Source of the DNA: Verrucomicrobiales bacterium
GTDB lineage: Bacteria; Verrucomicrobiota; Verrucomicrobiia; Verrucomicrobiales; Verrucomicrobiaceae
Length of the DNA stretch: 8,704 nt
Reading direction: 5' to 3'
Assembly (NCBI GenBank): GCA_003453085.1
Contig: DMMK01000483.1
Coordinates: 1-8,704, forward strand
Shown: piece by piece, positions 1 to 5,831 of the stretch
Numbering within the stretch: the stretch's first letter is position 1
Layout of the letters: every line of letters begins with the position of its first letter
The notes under the pieces: model-generated
The model's database searches: none
What the model saw: only the letters and a program-made list of their open reading frames with translations
What the model was told of the DNA's origin: nothing
Translations under genes and position numbers: made by a program

Positions 1-528
1 CACGATCAGCTTGGGCCCGAGGGCCAGCGCCCGGGCGATGCCGATGCGCTGCCGCTGGCCACCGCTGAATTCATGGGGGTATCTTTGCAGGGAATCCTCG
101 GGAAGGCCCACCCGGTGCAGCAGCGCGGCGGAGACATCCCGGCGCTGTTTGGCCGTCATGTCCTTAAAATGGATGGTCAGTGGCTCCGCGAGGATGGACT
201 CAATGGTCATGCGCGGGTTGAGGGAGCCGATGGGATCCTGGAAAATCATCTGGATCTCCTTGCGCAGCGGGCGGAAGTCCGACTCCTGCATGCCAAAGAT
301 CTCGCGGTCTTTATAATAGGCGCTGCCACCTGTGGGCTGGATCAGCTTCAGCAGTGCGCGAGAAACGGTGGACTTGCCACTGCCGCTCTCACCCACGAGG
401 CCCAGGGTCTTGCCCTCATGGACCTCAAAGCTCACTCCATCCACGGCTTTGACGACGTCACGCTTGCCCAGCCAGCCCGAGCGGATCGGGAAATGAACTT
501 GCAGGTTTTCGACTCGGAGGAGGGCCAT
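1..528 (-). CDS. Peptide ABC importer ATP-binding subunit, OppF/DppF type (partial, N-terminal 176 residues)
   Basis: This is a cytoplasmic ATPase subunit that should power uptake of oligo- or dipeptides (or nickel/opines in some relatives) through a two-permease, two-ATPase importer. Visible in order are the start [15 protein letters not shown], the OppF/DppF-style stretch [15 protein letters not shown] (about residues 22-36), Walker [10 protein letters not shown] (46-54), the Q-loop FQDP (96-99), the family-typical GSLNPRMT (101-108) and the signature [14 protein letters not shown] (155-168). The window ends just before Walker B, so the D-loop, H-switch and the C-terminal oligopeptide-binding extension cannot be judged. 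The ATG at 528 matches the usual family N-terminus. No Shine-Dalgarno sequence precedes it, but a promoter candidate sits so close that the mRNA may be leaderless. The gene is divergent from nusA and so is first in its transcript, whereas oppF is often last in opp operons. Family assignment is firm; the substrate is unknown. Confidence 0.93.
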   Translation of the reverse strand, partial: MALLRVENLQVHFPIRSGWLGKRDVVKAVDGVSFEVHEGKTLGLVGESGSGKSTVSRALLKLIQPTGGSAYYKDREIFGMQESDFRPLRKEIQMIFQDPIGSLNPRMTIESILAEPLTIHFKDMTAKQRRDVSAALLHRVGLPEDSLQRYPHEFSGGQRQRIGIARALALGPKLIV

Positions 529-537
529 AAGCCGCCG

Positions 538-565
538 AGTTTACCACAGCCCAGAGAGGTGCCAA
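538..565 (-). promoter_or_regulatory. Sigma70-like promoter candidate for the ABC ATPase, possibly leaderless
   Basis: Read on the minus strand, there is a -35-like TTGGCA (560-565, 5 of 6 matches), a 16-base spacer, and a -10-like TAAACT (538-543, 4 of 6) preceded by an extended -10 TG (TGG directly before the hexamer). Transcription would be expected to start near 531-532, only 3-4 bases before the ATG at 528. That fits the missing Shine-Dalgarno sequence. This is motif matching only; no experimental support is available. Confidence 0.4.
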
Positions 566-662
566 ATGATGGCTGGAGGAAATATGCGGCCAGAAGCCGC
601 GCTTTTTGCGAAAACATCGGCGAATGAACTTTCCCGTGCGGCAGTCGGCCTCCATCCCCTTG

Positions 663-711
663 CTCGGGGAAGCTCCAAATTCTGCCCATGCCCCCTCCTC
701 ATTTCCCCGAG
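663..711. repeat. Inverted repeat, 9-bp perfect arms, 31-base spacer
   Basis: CTCGGGGAA at 663-671 is exactly complementary to TTCCCCGAG at 703-711. The arms flank a pyrimidine-rich 31-base spacer and lie just upstream of the nusA promoter candidate. It could be a pair of protein half-sites or a DNA/RNA stem. A perfect 9-bp pair at this distance is mildly unlikely by chance in a region this size, but not decisive. Confidence 0.3.
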
Positions 712-727
712 GACAAGTCTCTCGGAT

Positions 728-743
728 TTTCGGCTTGCCGAAA
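728..743. promoter_or_regulatory. Operator-like palindrome overlapping the nusA -35 candidate
   Basis: TTTCGGCTTGCCGAAA is a perfect 7-bp inverted repeat around a central TT. Its right half contains the -35-like TTGCCG (735-740). A dimeric repressor bound here would block RNA polymerase; this is inferred from position and symmetry only. As RNA, the 2-base loop is too tight for a good hairpin, so a DNA-binding site is the better reading. Confidence 0.3.
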
Positions 744-762
744 TGCCTGTCTGAATTACAAT
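735..762 (+). promoter_or_regulatory. Sigma70-like promoter candidate for nusA-infB-rbfA
   Basis: TTGCCG (735-740, 4 of 6 to the -35 consensus), a 16-base spacer, and TACAAT (757-762, 5 of 6 to the -10 consensus). Expected transcription start is around 768-770, giving a leader of roughly 80 bases before nusA. This is the best match I see in the upstream region, and it places the terminator-like hairpin at 800-827 inside the leader. Confidence 0.45.
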
Positions 763-799
763 CTCGCTTCCTTTCCGGGACAAGGCACTGTTTTTTGGC

Positions 800-827
800 A
801 AGAGTGGGGTCTTCCCCGCTCTTTTTT
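800..827 (+). terminator. Terminator-like hairpin in the nusA leader (candidate attenuator)
   Basis: AAGAGTGGGG (800-809) pairs over 10 bp, with one G-U, with CCCCGCTCTT (814-823) around the tetraloop TCTT. A run of six T (822-827) follows, partly shared with the stem. This is the form of an intrinsic terminator, yet it ends 22 bases before the nusA start and no plus-strand gene lies upstream in the window. It therefore most likely acts on nusA transcription itself. No clear competing antiterminator was found by eye. Confidence 0.6.
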
Positions 828-849
828 GTCTGGATAGGTCACCATTTTT

Positions 850-2103
850 ATGATCAGCGAACTTAAAGCACTATTCGATTACTACGAGAAAGAGAAGGGG
901 ATTGACCGTCAGAAGATGGTCGAAGCTCTCTCCCAGGCTCTTCTCGCTGCCTCGAAGAAGAGCATCGGTCCGGCACGTGAGCTGCGCATCGACATCGACC
1001 CTGAGAAAGGGACGATCAAGGCGTGGGCCAAGCTGCTGGCCGTCGAAACCGTTTCCAATCCCTGGGAAGAGCTTCCGCTGGCCAAGGCCCGGATGATCAA
1101 AAAGGATGCCCAGCTCGGTGATGAAATCGATCTGGAAGTCACCCCGAAGAACATGGGGCGCATCGCTGCACAGACGGCGAAGCAGACCATGCTCCAGCGT
1201 CTCCGCATGGCGGAAAAGGAGAATCTTTACGACGAATTCAAGGACCGTACGGGCGACGTCGTCAACGGCACCATCCGCCGTTTTGACAAGTCCGACGTGA
1301 TCGTGGACCTCGGCAAGTTTGAAGGCTCCATGCCTTCGAAGGAGCGAGTCTCCACCGAAGACTACACCCCCGGCGACCGCATGCGTTTCTACGTGAAGGC
1401 GGTCGAACGTGAAGGTGCCCGCGGCCCTGAGATCGTGCTCAGCCGCGCCCATGTGAACTTTGTGCGCCGCCTCTTCGAATTCGAAGTCAGCGAGATCGGT
1501 GACCGCACCGTGGAAATCGCCAGCATCGCCCGTGAGGCCGGCTACCGCACCAAGGTCGCCGTACACAGCGGTGATGACAAGGTGGACCCCGTGGGTGCTT
1601 GTGTGGGCCTGCGTGGTGCCCGCGTGAAAAACATCGTCCGTGAACTGAACAATGAGAAGGTGGACATCATCCGCTGGAAGGCCGACCCGGCCGAGTTCGT
1701 CCGCGAGGCGCTGAAGCCCATCAAGGTTCTTTCCATCCAGGTTTCCCCAGACAAAAAGGCTGCCCGCCTGACTGTCAGCGAAGAAGACCTGTCCAAAGCC
1801 ATCGGCCGTCGCGGCCAGAACGCCCGTCTCACCTCCCGACTCGTCGGCATGGAGCTGAGCATCGAGCGCGACGAGCATGCGGCTGAAGTCTTCGAAGGCC
1901 AGATGGATACCGCCGCCCATGAACTGGAGCGCGCGCTCGGCATCAATCTTGAAACTGCGCGTAAACTGGCCAATGGTGGTCTGGGTGCGCTCGAGACCCT
2001 CTTGCAAGTGGATGTCGAGGACATTGCCGATGCCCTCGGTGGTGACCAGCAGCTCGCCCAACAGGTGCATGCCCTCGTTGCATCTTACACTCCGGGAGCG
2101 TAG
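850..2103 (+). CDS. nusA: Transcription termination/antitermination factor NusA
   Basis: NusA binds RNA polymerase and nascent RNA and modulates pausing, intrinsic and Rho-dependent termination, and antitermination. The 417 residues show the N-terminal polymerase-binding domain (about 1-130), an S1 domain (about 134-200, with GTIRRFDKSDVIVDLG), KH1 (about 230-290, with DPVGACVGLRGARVKNIV at 246-263) and KH2 (about 295-345, GxxG loop in AIGRRGQNARL at 317-327). A C-terminal helical segment of about 60 residues (GINLETARKLANGGLGALETLL) resembles a single acidic/helix-hairpin-helix repeat. The length is between the short Gram-positive form without such repeats and the roughly 495-residue E. coli form with two. 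An in-frame stop at 835-837 excludes an upstream start; only a weak GGATAGG lies before the ATG. It is first in a cluster with infB and rbfA; rimP is not adjacent. The leader hairpin suggests attenuation or autocontrol. Confidence 0.97.
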   Translation: MISELKALFDYYEKEKGIDRQKMVEALSQALLAASKKSIGPARELRIDIDPEKGTIKAWAKLLAVETVSNPWEELPLAKARMIKKDAQLGDEIDLEVTPKNMGRIAAQTAKQTMLQRLRMAEKENLYDEFKDRTGDVVNGTIRRFDKSDVIVDLGKFEGSMPSKERVSTEDYTPGDRMRFYVKAVEREGARGPEIVLSRAHVNFVRRLFEFEVSEIGDRTVEIASIAREAGYRTKVAVHSGDDKVDPVGACVGLRGARVKNIVRELNNEKVDIIRWKADPAEFVREALKPIKVLSIQVSPDKKAARLTVSEEDLSKAIGRRGQNARLTSRLVGMELSIERDEHAAEVFEGQMDTAAHELERALGINLETARKLANGGLGALETLLQVDVEDIADALGGDQQLAQQVHALVASYTPGA

Positions 2104-2106
2104 CTT

Positions 2107-2241
2107 ATGAGCCGCGCTTTCTTCAATTCCTTAATTCTCACCCCGACAGCCCGCCCCGCCGTTCGAAAGACCAACGTTTCTCATGCCAAGCCGATCCTCT
2201 TCATCCAAACCTGCCAAAGCCACTCCCGACAGCACTGCTGA
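2107..2241 (+). CDS. Possible 44-residue ORF bridging nusA and infB (doubtful)
   Basis: An ATG three bases after the nusA stop opens a 44-codon frame that ends inside infB, overlapping its start by 59 bases in another frame. It is preceded by GGGAG (2094-2098) with 8-base spacing, the best Shine-Dalgarno-like match I found in the window. However, those bases also encode the last Pro-Gly-Ala of NusA. The peptide (starting MSRAFFNSLILTPTARP, basic, with two Cys) resembles nothing I recognise. It could mediate translational coupling from nusA to infB, or be chance. Confidence 0.15.
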   Translation: MSRAFFNSLILTPTARPAVRKTNVSHAKPILFIQTCQSHSRQHC

Positions 2242-4447
2242 GGAGAAAGCAACGGCTGAGAGCACGCCCCCCAAGAAAGTGGCGGCCAAAAAAGTGCTCT
2301 CATTGATTGAGGAGGACGAGAAACCAAAGAGCCGTGGCCCCCGGCGTGAGGCCACCCCTCTGCCAGCCCTGGGGGCCAAACCGGCCCCGGCACCTGCAAG
2401 GCCAGTCTCCAAAATTGCGGAGGCTCCGAAGAAGACGCTGGATGACCATAAGCGCGAGGCCCTGAACCTTTTCGAAGAGGACGAAAAGCCCAAGGTTCGC
2501 CGTCGTCCGCCAGAACAGCCCACCTCCCTGCCGCCGATCTCCATGATCCGCGAGCCCGGCCCGGTGCAGGCCATGCCACCACCACCCTCCCTGCCGACTG
2601 TGGTCGCGCCCAAGGTGGAAGAACCGGTGATTCCAGAATTTGAAATCAATGAGGCGGGTGAAAAGATCATCCATCTGAAGCCGCCGATCATCGTCAAGGA
2701 ACTGGCCGAGCGCATGAGCCTCCGCCCGTTCAAGATCATCGCGGATCTCATTGCCCTGAAGGTCTTCGTCGCGAATGCGGACAAGGCCATTGACATCGAA
2801 GTCGCCGAAAAAGTTTGTGAGAAGCATGGCTTCCGCCTTGAGCGCGAGAAGCGCGAAAAAGGTGCCGGTGTCCACAAAGTGGAAGAAGTCATCGTTGAGC
2901 CGACCGCCCAGATCGTCGAGGAAGTCGAAGAGGAGAAGCTGGAGCTTCGCGCTCCGATCATCACTTTCATGGGTCACGTTGACCATGGCAAGACCTCCCT
3001 TCTCGATGCCATCCGCAAGACCCAGGTCACCCATGGTGAGGCTGGCGGCATCACCCAGCATATCGGCGCCTACAGCGTCTTCCACGATGGCAAGCCGATC
3101 ACTTTCATCGATACTCCCGGTCACGCCGCGTTCTCCGGCATGCGTGCCCGTGGCGCACACGTCACCGACATCGTGGTGCTCATCATTGCAGCGGATGACG
3201 GCATCATGCCGCAGACCCGCGAAGCTCTTAATCACGCCAAAGCGGCCGATGTGACCATCATGGTCGCCATCAACAAGTGTGACCTGCCTGCGGCAGACGT
3301 CATGCGTGTGAAGGGCCAGCTTCAGGAGATTGGTCTCGCACCTGTTGACTGGGGTGGCGACACCGAAGTCATGGAAGTGTCCGCCAAGTCCGGCCTGGGC
3401 ATTGACAGCCTGCTTGAGACCATGGCCCTCCAGGCTGAAGTTCTGGAACTCAAGGCTGATCCGAAGGCTCCAGCCCGCGCGACTGTCATCGAATCTTCCA
3501 TGGTCGAGGGCAAAGGCCCGGTGGCCACCGTCATCGTCCGCCAGGGCACCCTCAAAGTGGGCCAGCCTTTCATCTGCGGCCCGCATTGGGGCAAGTCCCG
3601 CGCTCTCATCAATGACCGCGGCCAGCCGATCAAGGAAGTCCGTCCCGGCATGCCGGTCGAACTCGTCGGCTTCAGCGACATGCCTCACGTGGGTGATGAA
3701 GTCGTGGTGATGGACAGCGAACGTTCCGTGAAGAAGCTCAGCATCGAGCGTCTGGAAGAACTGCGCCAGAAGAAGCTGACGGTCACCCGTCGCTCCACCC
3801 TGGAGTCCCTCTTCAACAGCATCGACGAAGGCAACAAGAAAACCCTCAAGATCGTCCTCAAGACCGATGTGCAGGGCTCTGTGGAAGCCATCGTCAAGTG
3901 CTTGGGCGAGATCACCAGCGACAAGATCAACCAGAAGATCCTCCACTCCGATGTGGGCCCGATCACCGAGTCCGATGTGCTCCTCGCCTCCGGGTCAGAC
4001 GCCGTCATCATCGGCTTCAACACGAAGGTCGAAAACAAGGCCCTCAGCGTGGCCAAGCGCGAAGGCGTGCAGATCAAGCTTTACTCCATCATCTACGAAC
4101 TCATCGACCAGGTGAAGGATTCCATGACGGGCATGCTCGACCCGCTCACCCGCGAGAAGGTGCTGGGCCATGCCAAGGTGAAGCAGGTCTTCAAGGTCAA
4201 CCGCGGTTATGTCGGCGGTTCCATCGTCACCGATGGCCGTATCGACCGCAAGCAGCGCGCCCGCGTGCTGCGCAATGGTCAGGCCGTCTATGACGGTGGA
4301 TTTGAAACCCTGCGTCGTTTCCACGACGAAGTTCCTGAAGTCCGCAACGGCCTCGAGTGCGGTATCAAGCTCACAGGCTTCAGCGATTACGAAGAGAACG
4401 ACGTCATCGAGTGTTACGAACTGGAGAAGTTTGCCCAGACTCTGTGA
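2183..4447 (+). CDS. infB: Translation initiation factor IF-2
   Basis: IF2 is the GTPase that places fMet-tRNA on the 30S subunit and promotes 50S joining. The 754-residue protein has a disordered Lys/Glu/Pro/Ala-rich extension (1-150), an IF2 N-type helical domain (about 161-220), and the G domain with G1 GHVDHGKT (264-271), G2 AGGIT (287-291), G3 DTPGH (310-314), G4 NKCD (364-367) and G5 SAKSG (400-404). Domain II, domain III (about 540-660) and the fMet-tRNA-binding C2 barrel (about 661-754) complete it. All GTPase motifs are intact. The ATG at 2183 is the first possible start in this frame: upstream codons back to a stop at 2132-2134 offer no alternative, and no clear Shine-Dalgarno precedes it. 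It lies 79 bases after nusA and 100 before rbfA, probably co-transcribed. The N-terminus carries a duplicated motif (listed separately). Confidence 0.98.
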   Translation: MPSRSSSSKPAKATPDSTAEEKATAESTPPKKVAAKKVLSLIEEDEKPKSRGPRREATPLPALGAKPAPAPARPVSKIAEAPKKTLDDHKREALNLFEEDEKPKVRRRPPEQPTSLPPISMIREPGPVQAMPPPPSLPTVVAPKVEEPVIPEFEINEAGEKIIHLKPPIIVKELAERMSLRPFKIIADLIALKVFVANADKAIDIEVAEKVCEKHGFRLEREKREKGAGVHKVEEVIVEPTAQIVEEVEEEKLELRAPIITFMGHVDHGKTSLLDAIRKTQVTHGEAGGITQHIGAYSVFHDGKPITFIDTPGHAAFSGMRARGAHVTDIVVLIIAADDGIMPQTREALNHAKAADVTIMVAINKCDLPAADVMRVKGQLQEIGLAPVDWGGDTEVMEVSAKSGLGIDSLLETMALQAEVLELKADPKAPARATVIESSMVEGKGPVATVIVRQGTLKVGQPFICGPHWGKSRALINDRGQPIKEVRPGMPVELVGFSDMPHVGDEVVVMDSERSVKKLSIERLEELRQKKLTVTRRSTLESLFNSIDEGNKKTLKIVLKTDVQGSVEAIVKCLGEITSDKINQKILHSDVGPITESDVLLASGSDAVIIGFNTKVENKALSVAKREGVQIKLYSIIYELIDQVKDSMTGMLDPLTREKVLGHAKVKQVFKVNRGYVGGSIVTDGRIDRKQRARVLRNGQAVYDGGFETLRRFHDEVPEVRNGLECGIKLTGFSDYEENDVIECYELEKFAQTL
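2297..2494 (+). repeat. Duplicated L-x-L-(I/F)-EEDEKPK motif in the IF2 N-terminal extension
   Basis: Residues 39-49 ([11 protein letters not shown], 2297-2329) and 94-104 ([11 protein letters not shown], 2462-2494) match at 9 of 11 positions. Both are followed by an Arg/Pro-rich tail leading to (P/S)LP. The copies sit 55 residues apart in otherwise disordered sequence. Several identical residues use different codons (for example GAG/GAA, AAA/AAG, CCA/CCC), so the protein sequence looks conserved rather than freshly duplicated. The role is unknown; a short binding motif is plausible. Confidence 0.6.
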
Positions 4448-4454
4448 TGGTTTT

Positions 4455-4534
4455 GGGTTCGGGGTTCAATCGGCGGAGTTTGGGCAGTGATGCCTGGCTC
4501 CGTTCTGGACCCAGTCACCCTGCACCCTGAACCT
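4455..4534 (+). other. Foldable infB-rbfA spacer with heptamer-like sequence
   Basis: The spacer can form an 11-bp stem with two G-U pairs (4455-4465 with 4524-4534). Inside it is a second helix (GGAG 4475-4478 with CTCC 4498-4501) and an apical GGCA/TGCC stem (4483-4486 with 4491-4494) closed by a GTGA tetraloop. The right outer arm is followed by TTTTAATTTT just before rbfA. The arms contain degenerate heptamer-like units: ACCCTGC and ACCCTGA on the right, and GAACCCC and GAACCCA read on the minus strand on the left. It might be an mRNA processing or attenuation element or the remains of a small repeat. The fold was found by eye. Confidence 0.35.
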
Positions 4535-4547
4535 TTTAATTTTCGAT

Positions 4548-4928
4548 ATGTCCCAACGAGTCTTACGCGTCAGCGAACTGGTGAAAAGAGAGCTCAGCAT
4601 GGTGCTGGAGCGTCACTACCGCATGGATAACGCCATCCTCACGGTCCATGACGTGCGTGCCACGCCAGACCTGAAGCAGGCCTTTGCCTACATTGGCATC
4701 ATCACCACTAGCGGCAATCAGGAGGCCATCATTGAAAAGCTCAATAAGGCTCGTGGCGCCATCCAGCGTGAAGTGCATAAGCGGGTCATCATGAAGAATT
4801 CCCCGCAGATTTTCTTCCGCCTGGACAACTCAGTCGAGCGTGGGGTCAAGATCCTCAACGCCATCGACAATCTCCCACCTCCGGCGGATCCGCTGCCTGA
4901 AGGCGAGGAAGAGCCAGAGATGAAGTGA
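4548..4928 (+). CDS. rbfA: 30S ribosome-binding factor RbfA
   Basis: RbfA is a small KH-fold protein that binds the immature 30S subunit, assists 16S rRNA 5'-end processing and is needed for late assembly and cold adaptation. The 126 residues show the family pattern: RVSELVKRELSMVL (7-20), the KH core with TPDLKQAFAYI (39-49), a helix with KARGAIQREVHKRV (67-80) and the conserved SPQIFFRLDNSVERGVKI (85-102). The length is close to the E. coli protein (133), with an acidic Pro-rich tail (110-126) typical of a flexible end. The ATG at 4548 is the natural start by homology; TTTTAATTTTCGAT lies directly upstream without any Shine-Dalgarno sequence. It is last in the nusA-infB-rbfA cluster. truB and rpsO, which often follow rbfA, are not here; convergent araD follows instead. 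Confidence 0.95.
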   Translation: MSQRVLRVSELVKRELSMVLERHYRMDNAILTVHDVRATPDLKQAFAYIGIITTSGNQEAIIEKLNKARGAIQREVHKRVIMKNSPQIFFRLDNSVERGVKILNAIDNLPPPADPLPEGEEEPEMK

Positions 4929-4950
4929 GGATAAATGGGAGCCGAGGCCT

Positions 4951-4963
4951 CCGTTGAAAACGG
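4951..4963. terminator. Weak hairpin between convergent rbfA and araD
   Basis: CCGTT (4951-4955) pairs perfectly with AACGG (4959-4963) around a 3-base loop, with possible flanking CCGA/TCGG pairing (4942-4945 with 4969-4972). It is the only compact hairpin in the 59 bases between the two convergent stop codons. Neither strand has a proper T-run next to it, so a terminator role is only a guess. Confidence 0.22.
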
Positions 4964-4987
4964 TGATTTCGGTCCACGCCCTCGCTT

Positions 4988-5686
4988 TTACTTCTGCCCG
5001 TAATAAGCACCAGGCCCATGTTTGCGCAGGTGGTGCTTGTCCAGGATGTGAGACGGGATGGGGGCCAAGGCCGGATTGATGGCCAGGGATTGCAGGGCCA
5101 TGTGGGCGCACATTTCCAGGGCGATGCTGTTGTTCAGAGAGTCCATGGCATTCTTGCCGAAGGTAAAGGGAGCGTGATGCAGTTGCAGCACCGCAGGCAT
5201 CTCCATGGGGCTGAGGTTCAGTTCACGCAGACGCTCCACGATGGCCACGCCTGTGTAATGCTCGTAGTCGCTGGCGACTTCATCTGGGGTCAGGGCGCGG
5301 ACCAGGGGAACAGTGCCATAAAAGTGGTCCGCATGGGTCGTCCCATAGCAGGGCAGTTCGCGGCCAGCCTGAGAAAACACGGTGGCATGCAGGCTGTGAG
5401 TGTGGGTCACACCGCCGATCTCAGGAAACTCACGGTATAAGTGCAGGTGCGTTTTAGTGTCGGAGGACGGCCGTAGCTTGCCTTCGATGATGTTGCCCTC
5501 GAGATCCATGACCACCATGTCCTCAGGGGTCAGGGCTCCGTAGTCCACGCCGCTGGGCTTGATAGCCCACAGTCCGGAGGCACGATCTATGCCGGAGACA
5601 TTGCCCCAGGTCAGCTTCACCAACCCGCTGGGTTCCAGCGCACGGTTGGCGGCACAGACTTGGGCTTTGAGTTCGGAGAGTGTCAT
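4988..5686 (-). CDS. araD: L-ribulose-5-phosphate 4-epimerase
   Basis: This cytoplasmic zinc class-II-aldolase-fold enzyme interconverts L-ribulose 5-phosphate and D-xylulose 5-phosphate, linking L-arabinose (or ascorbate-type) catabolism to the pentose phosphate pathway. From the ATG at 5686 it has 232 residues, almost identical in length to E. coli AraD (231). The key E. coli residues fall at the same numbers: Asp76, zinc ligands His95, His97 and His171, Asp120 and Tyr229. TWGNVS (26-31), KPSGVDY (43-49) and the C-terminal LDKHHLRKHGPGAYYGQ also match. The frame stays open upstream to 5797, but the extra 37 residues are basic and unlike the family, so the MTLSELKAQV start is preferred. No Shine-Dalgarno is visible. 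No araA, araB or transporter gene adjoins it, so the pathway partner is outside the window. UlaF/SgbE-type paralogues share the fold and reaction; araD is the best name. Confidence 0.95.
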   Translation of the reverse strand: MTLSELKAQVCAANRALEPSGLVKLTWGNVSGIDRASGLWAIKPSGVDYGALTPEDMVVMDLEGNIIEGKLRPSSDTKTHLHLYREFPEIGGVTHTHSLHATVFSQAGRELPCYGTTHADHFYGTVPLVRALTPDEVASDYEHYTGVAIVERLRELNLSPMEMPAVLQLHHAPFTFGKNAMDSLNNSIALEMCAHMALQSLAINPALAPIPSHILDKHHLRKHGPGAYYGQK

Positions 5687-5696
5687 GGGAATGCGG

Positions 5697-5725
5697 ACTT
5701 TGGGCTGGAGGAGGCTGTTTTTCAA
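5697..5725 (-). promoter_or_regulatory. Weak promoter candidate for araD
   Basis: On the minus strand, TTGAAA (5720-5725, 5 of 6 to the -35 consensus), a 17-base spacer and CAAAGT (5697-5702, only 3 of 6 to the -10). The -10 lies 10 bases before the ATG, again implying a leaderless or nearly leaderless mRNA. The poor -10 makes this uncertain. Confidence 0.2.
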
Positions 5726-5768
5726 GAGCGGGGATCTGCGTTTGGCAAGGATGAACTTCATCTCGACG

Positions 5769-5816
5769 CTACCCCGGTCCCGTGGTAGGCGTCTCACCCG
5801 CCGGTGCTGCTGGCGG
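5769..5816 (+). other. Two small hairpins in the araD/exporter divergent spacer
   Basis: Within the 145-base spacer 5687-5831, CTACC (5769-5773) pairs with GGTAG (5784-5788), and CCGCC (5798-5802) pairs with GGCGG (5812-5816), the latter followed by TTGTTTTA and ending 15 bases before the exporter ATG. I found no convincing plus-strand promoter. The hairpins could fold in the exporter leader, but 5-bp stems in GC-rich DNA are common. Confidence 0.2.
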
Positions 5817-5831
5817 TTGTTTTACATCCAC

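Larger units (their letters stand above)
529..849. other. Divergent intergenic region between the ABC ATPase and nusA
   Basis: This 321-base spacer contains no convincing gene. The short open frames in it lack a recognisable protein and overlap regulatory-looking sequence. It holds a minus-strand promoter candidate (538-565), a small plus-strand hairpin GCGGC/GCCGC (586-600, 5-base loop) followed by GCTTTTT, a 9-bp inverted repeat (663-671 with 703-711), a 16-bp palindrome (728-743), a plus-strand promoter candidate (735-762) and a terminator-like hairpin (800-827). rimP, the usual upstream neighbour of nusA in many bacteria, is absent here. Confidence 0.75.

Noticed and set aside
586..607. 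Hairpin GCGGC/GCCGC followed by a T5 run as an intrinsic terminator
   Set aside because: The stem is only 5 bp, the T-run is short and offset by GC, and no plus-strand gene lies upstream; kept only as a remark under the intergenic region.
73..627. Plus-strand open frame opposite the OppF/DppF-type gene
   Set aside because: The minus strand has Walker A, Q-loop and signature motifs here; this frame is its mirror.
606..866. Plus-strand 86-codon open frame running into the nusA start
   Set aside because: It spans the promoter, palindrome and hairpin elements, has no recognisable content, and overlaps nusA out of frame.
871..2070. Long minus-strand open frame (399 codons) opposite nusA
   Set aside because: It lies wholly antisense to an unmistakable nusA, shows no domain, and is His/Leu/Asp-rich in the way expected from reading the codon bias of the real gene backwards.
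2300..3946. Very long minus-strand open frame (548 codons) opposite infB
   Set aside because: It is antisense to infB with intact GTPase motifs; composition is that of a mirror frame in GC-biased coding DNA. No family resemblance.
5687..5797. Upstream extension of AraD by 37 residues
   Set aside because: The basic extra segment is absent from the family, and residue numbering matches E. coli AraD when starting at 5686.
5559..5831. Upstream extension of the exporter by 91 residues
   Set aside because: It is antisense to the araD start region and the divergent spacer, is Arg/Ser-rich, and does not resemble an exporter N-terminus; the ATG at 5832 fits the family.
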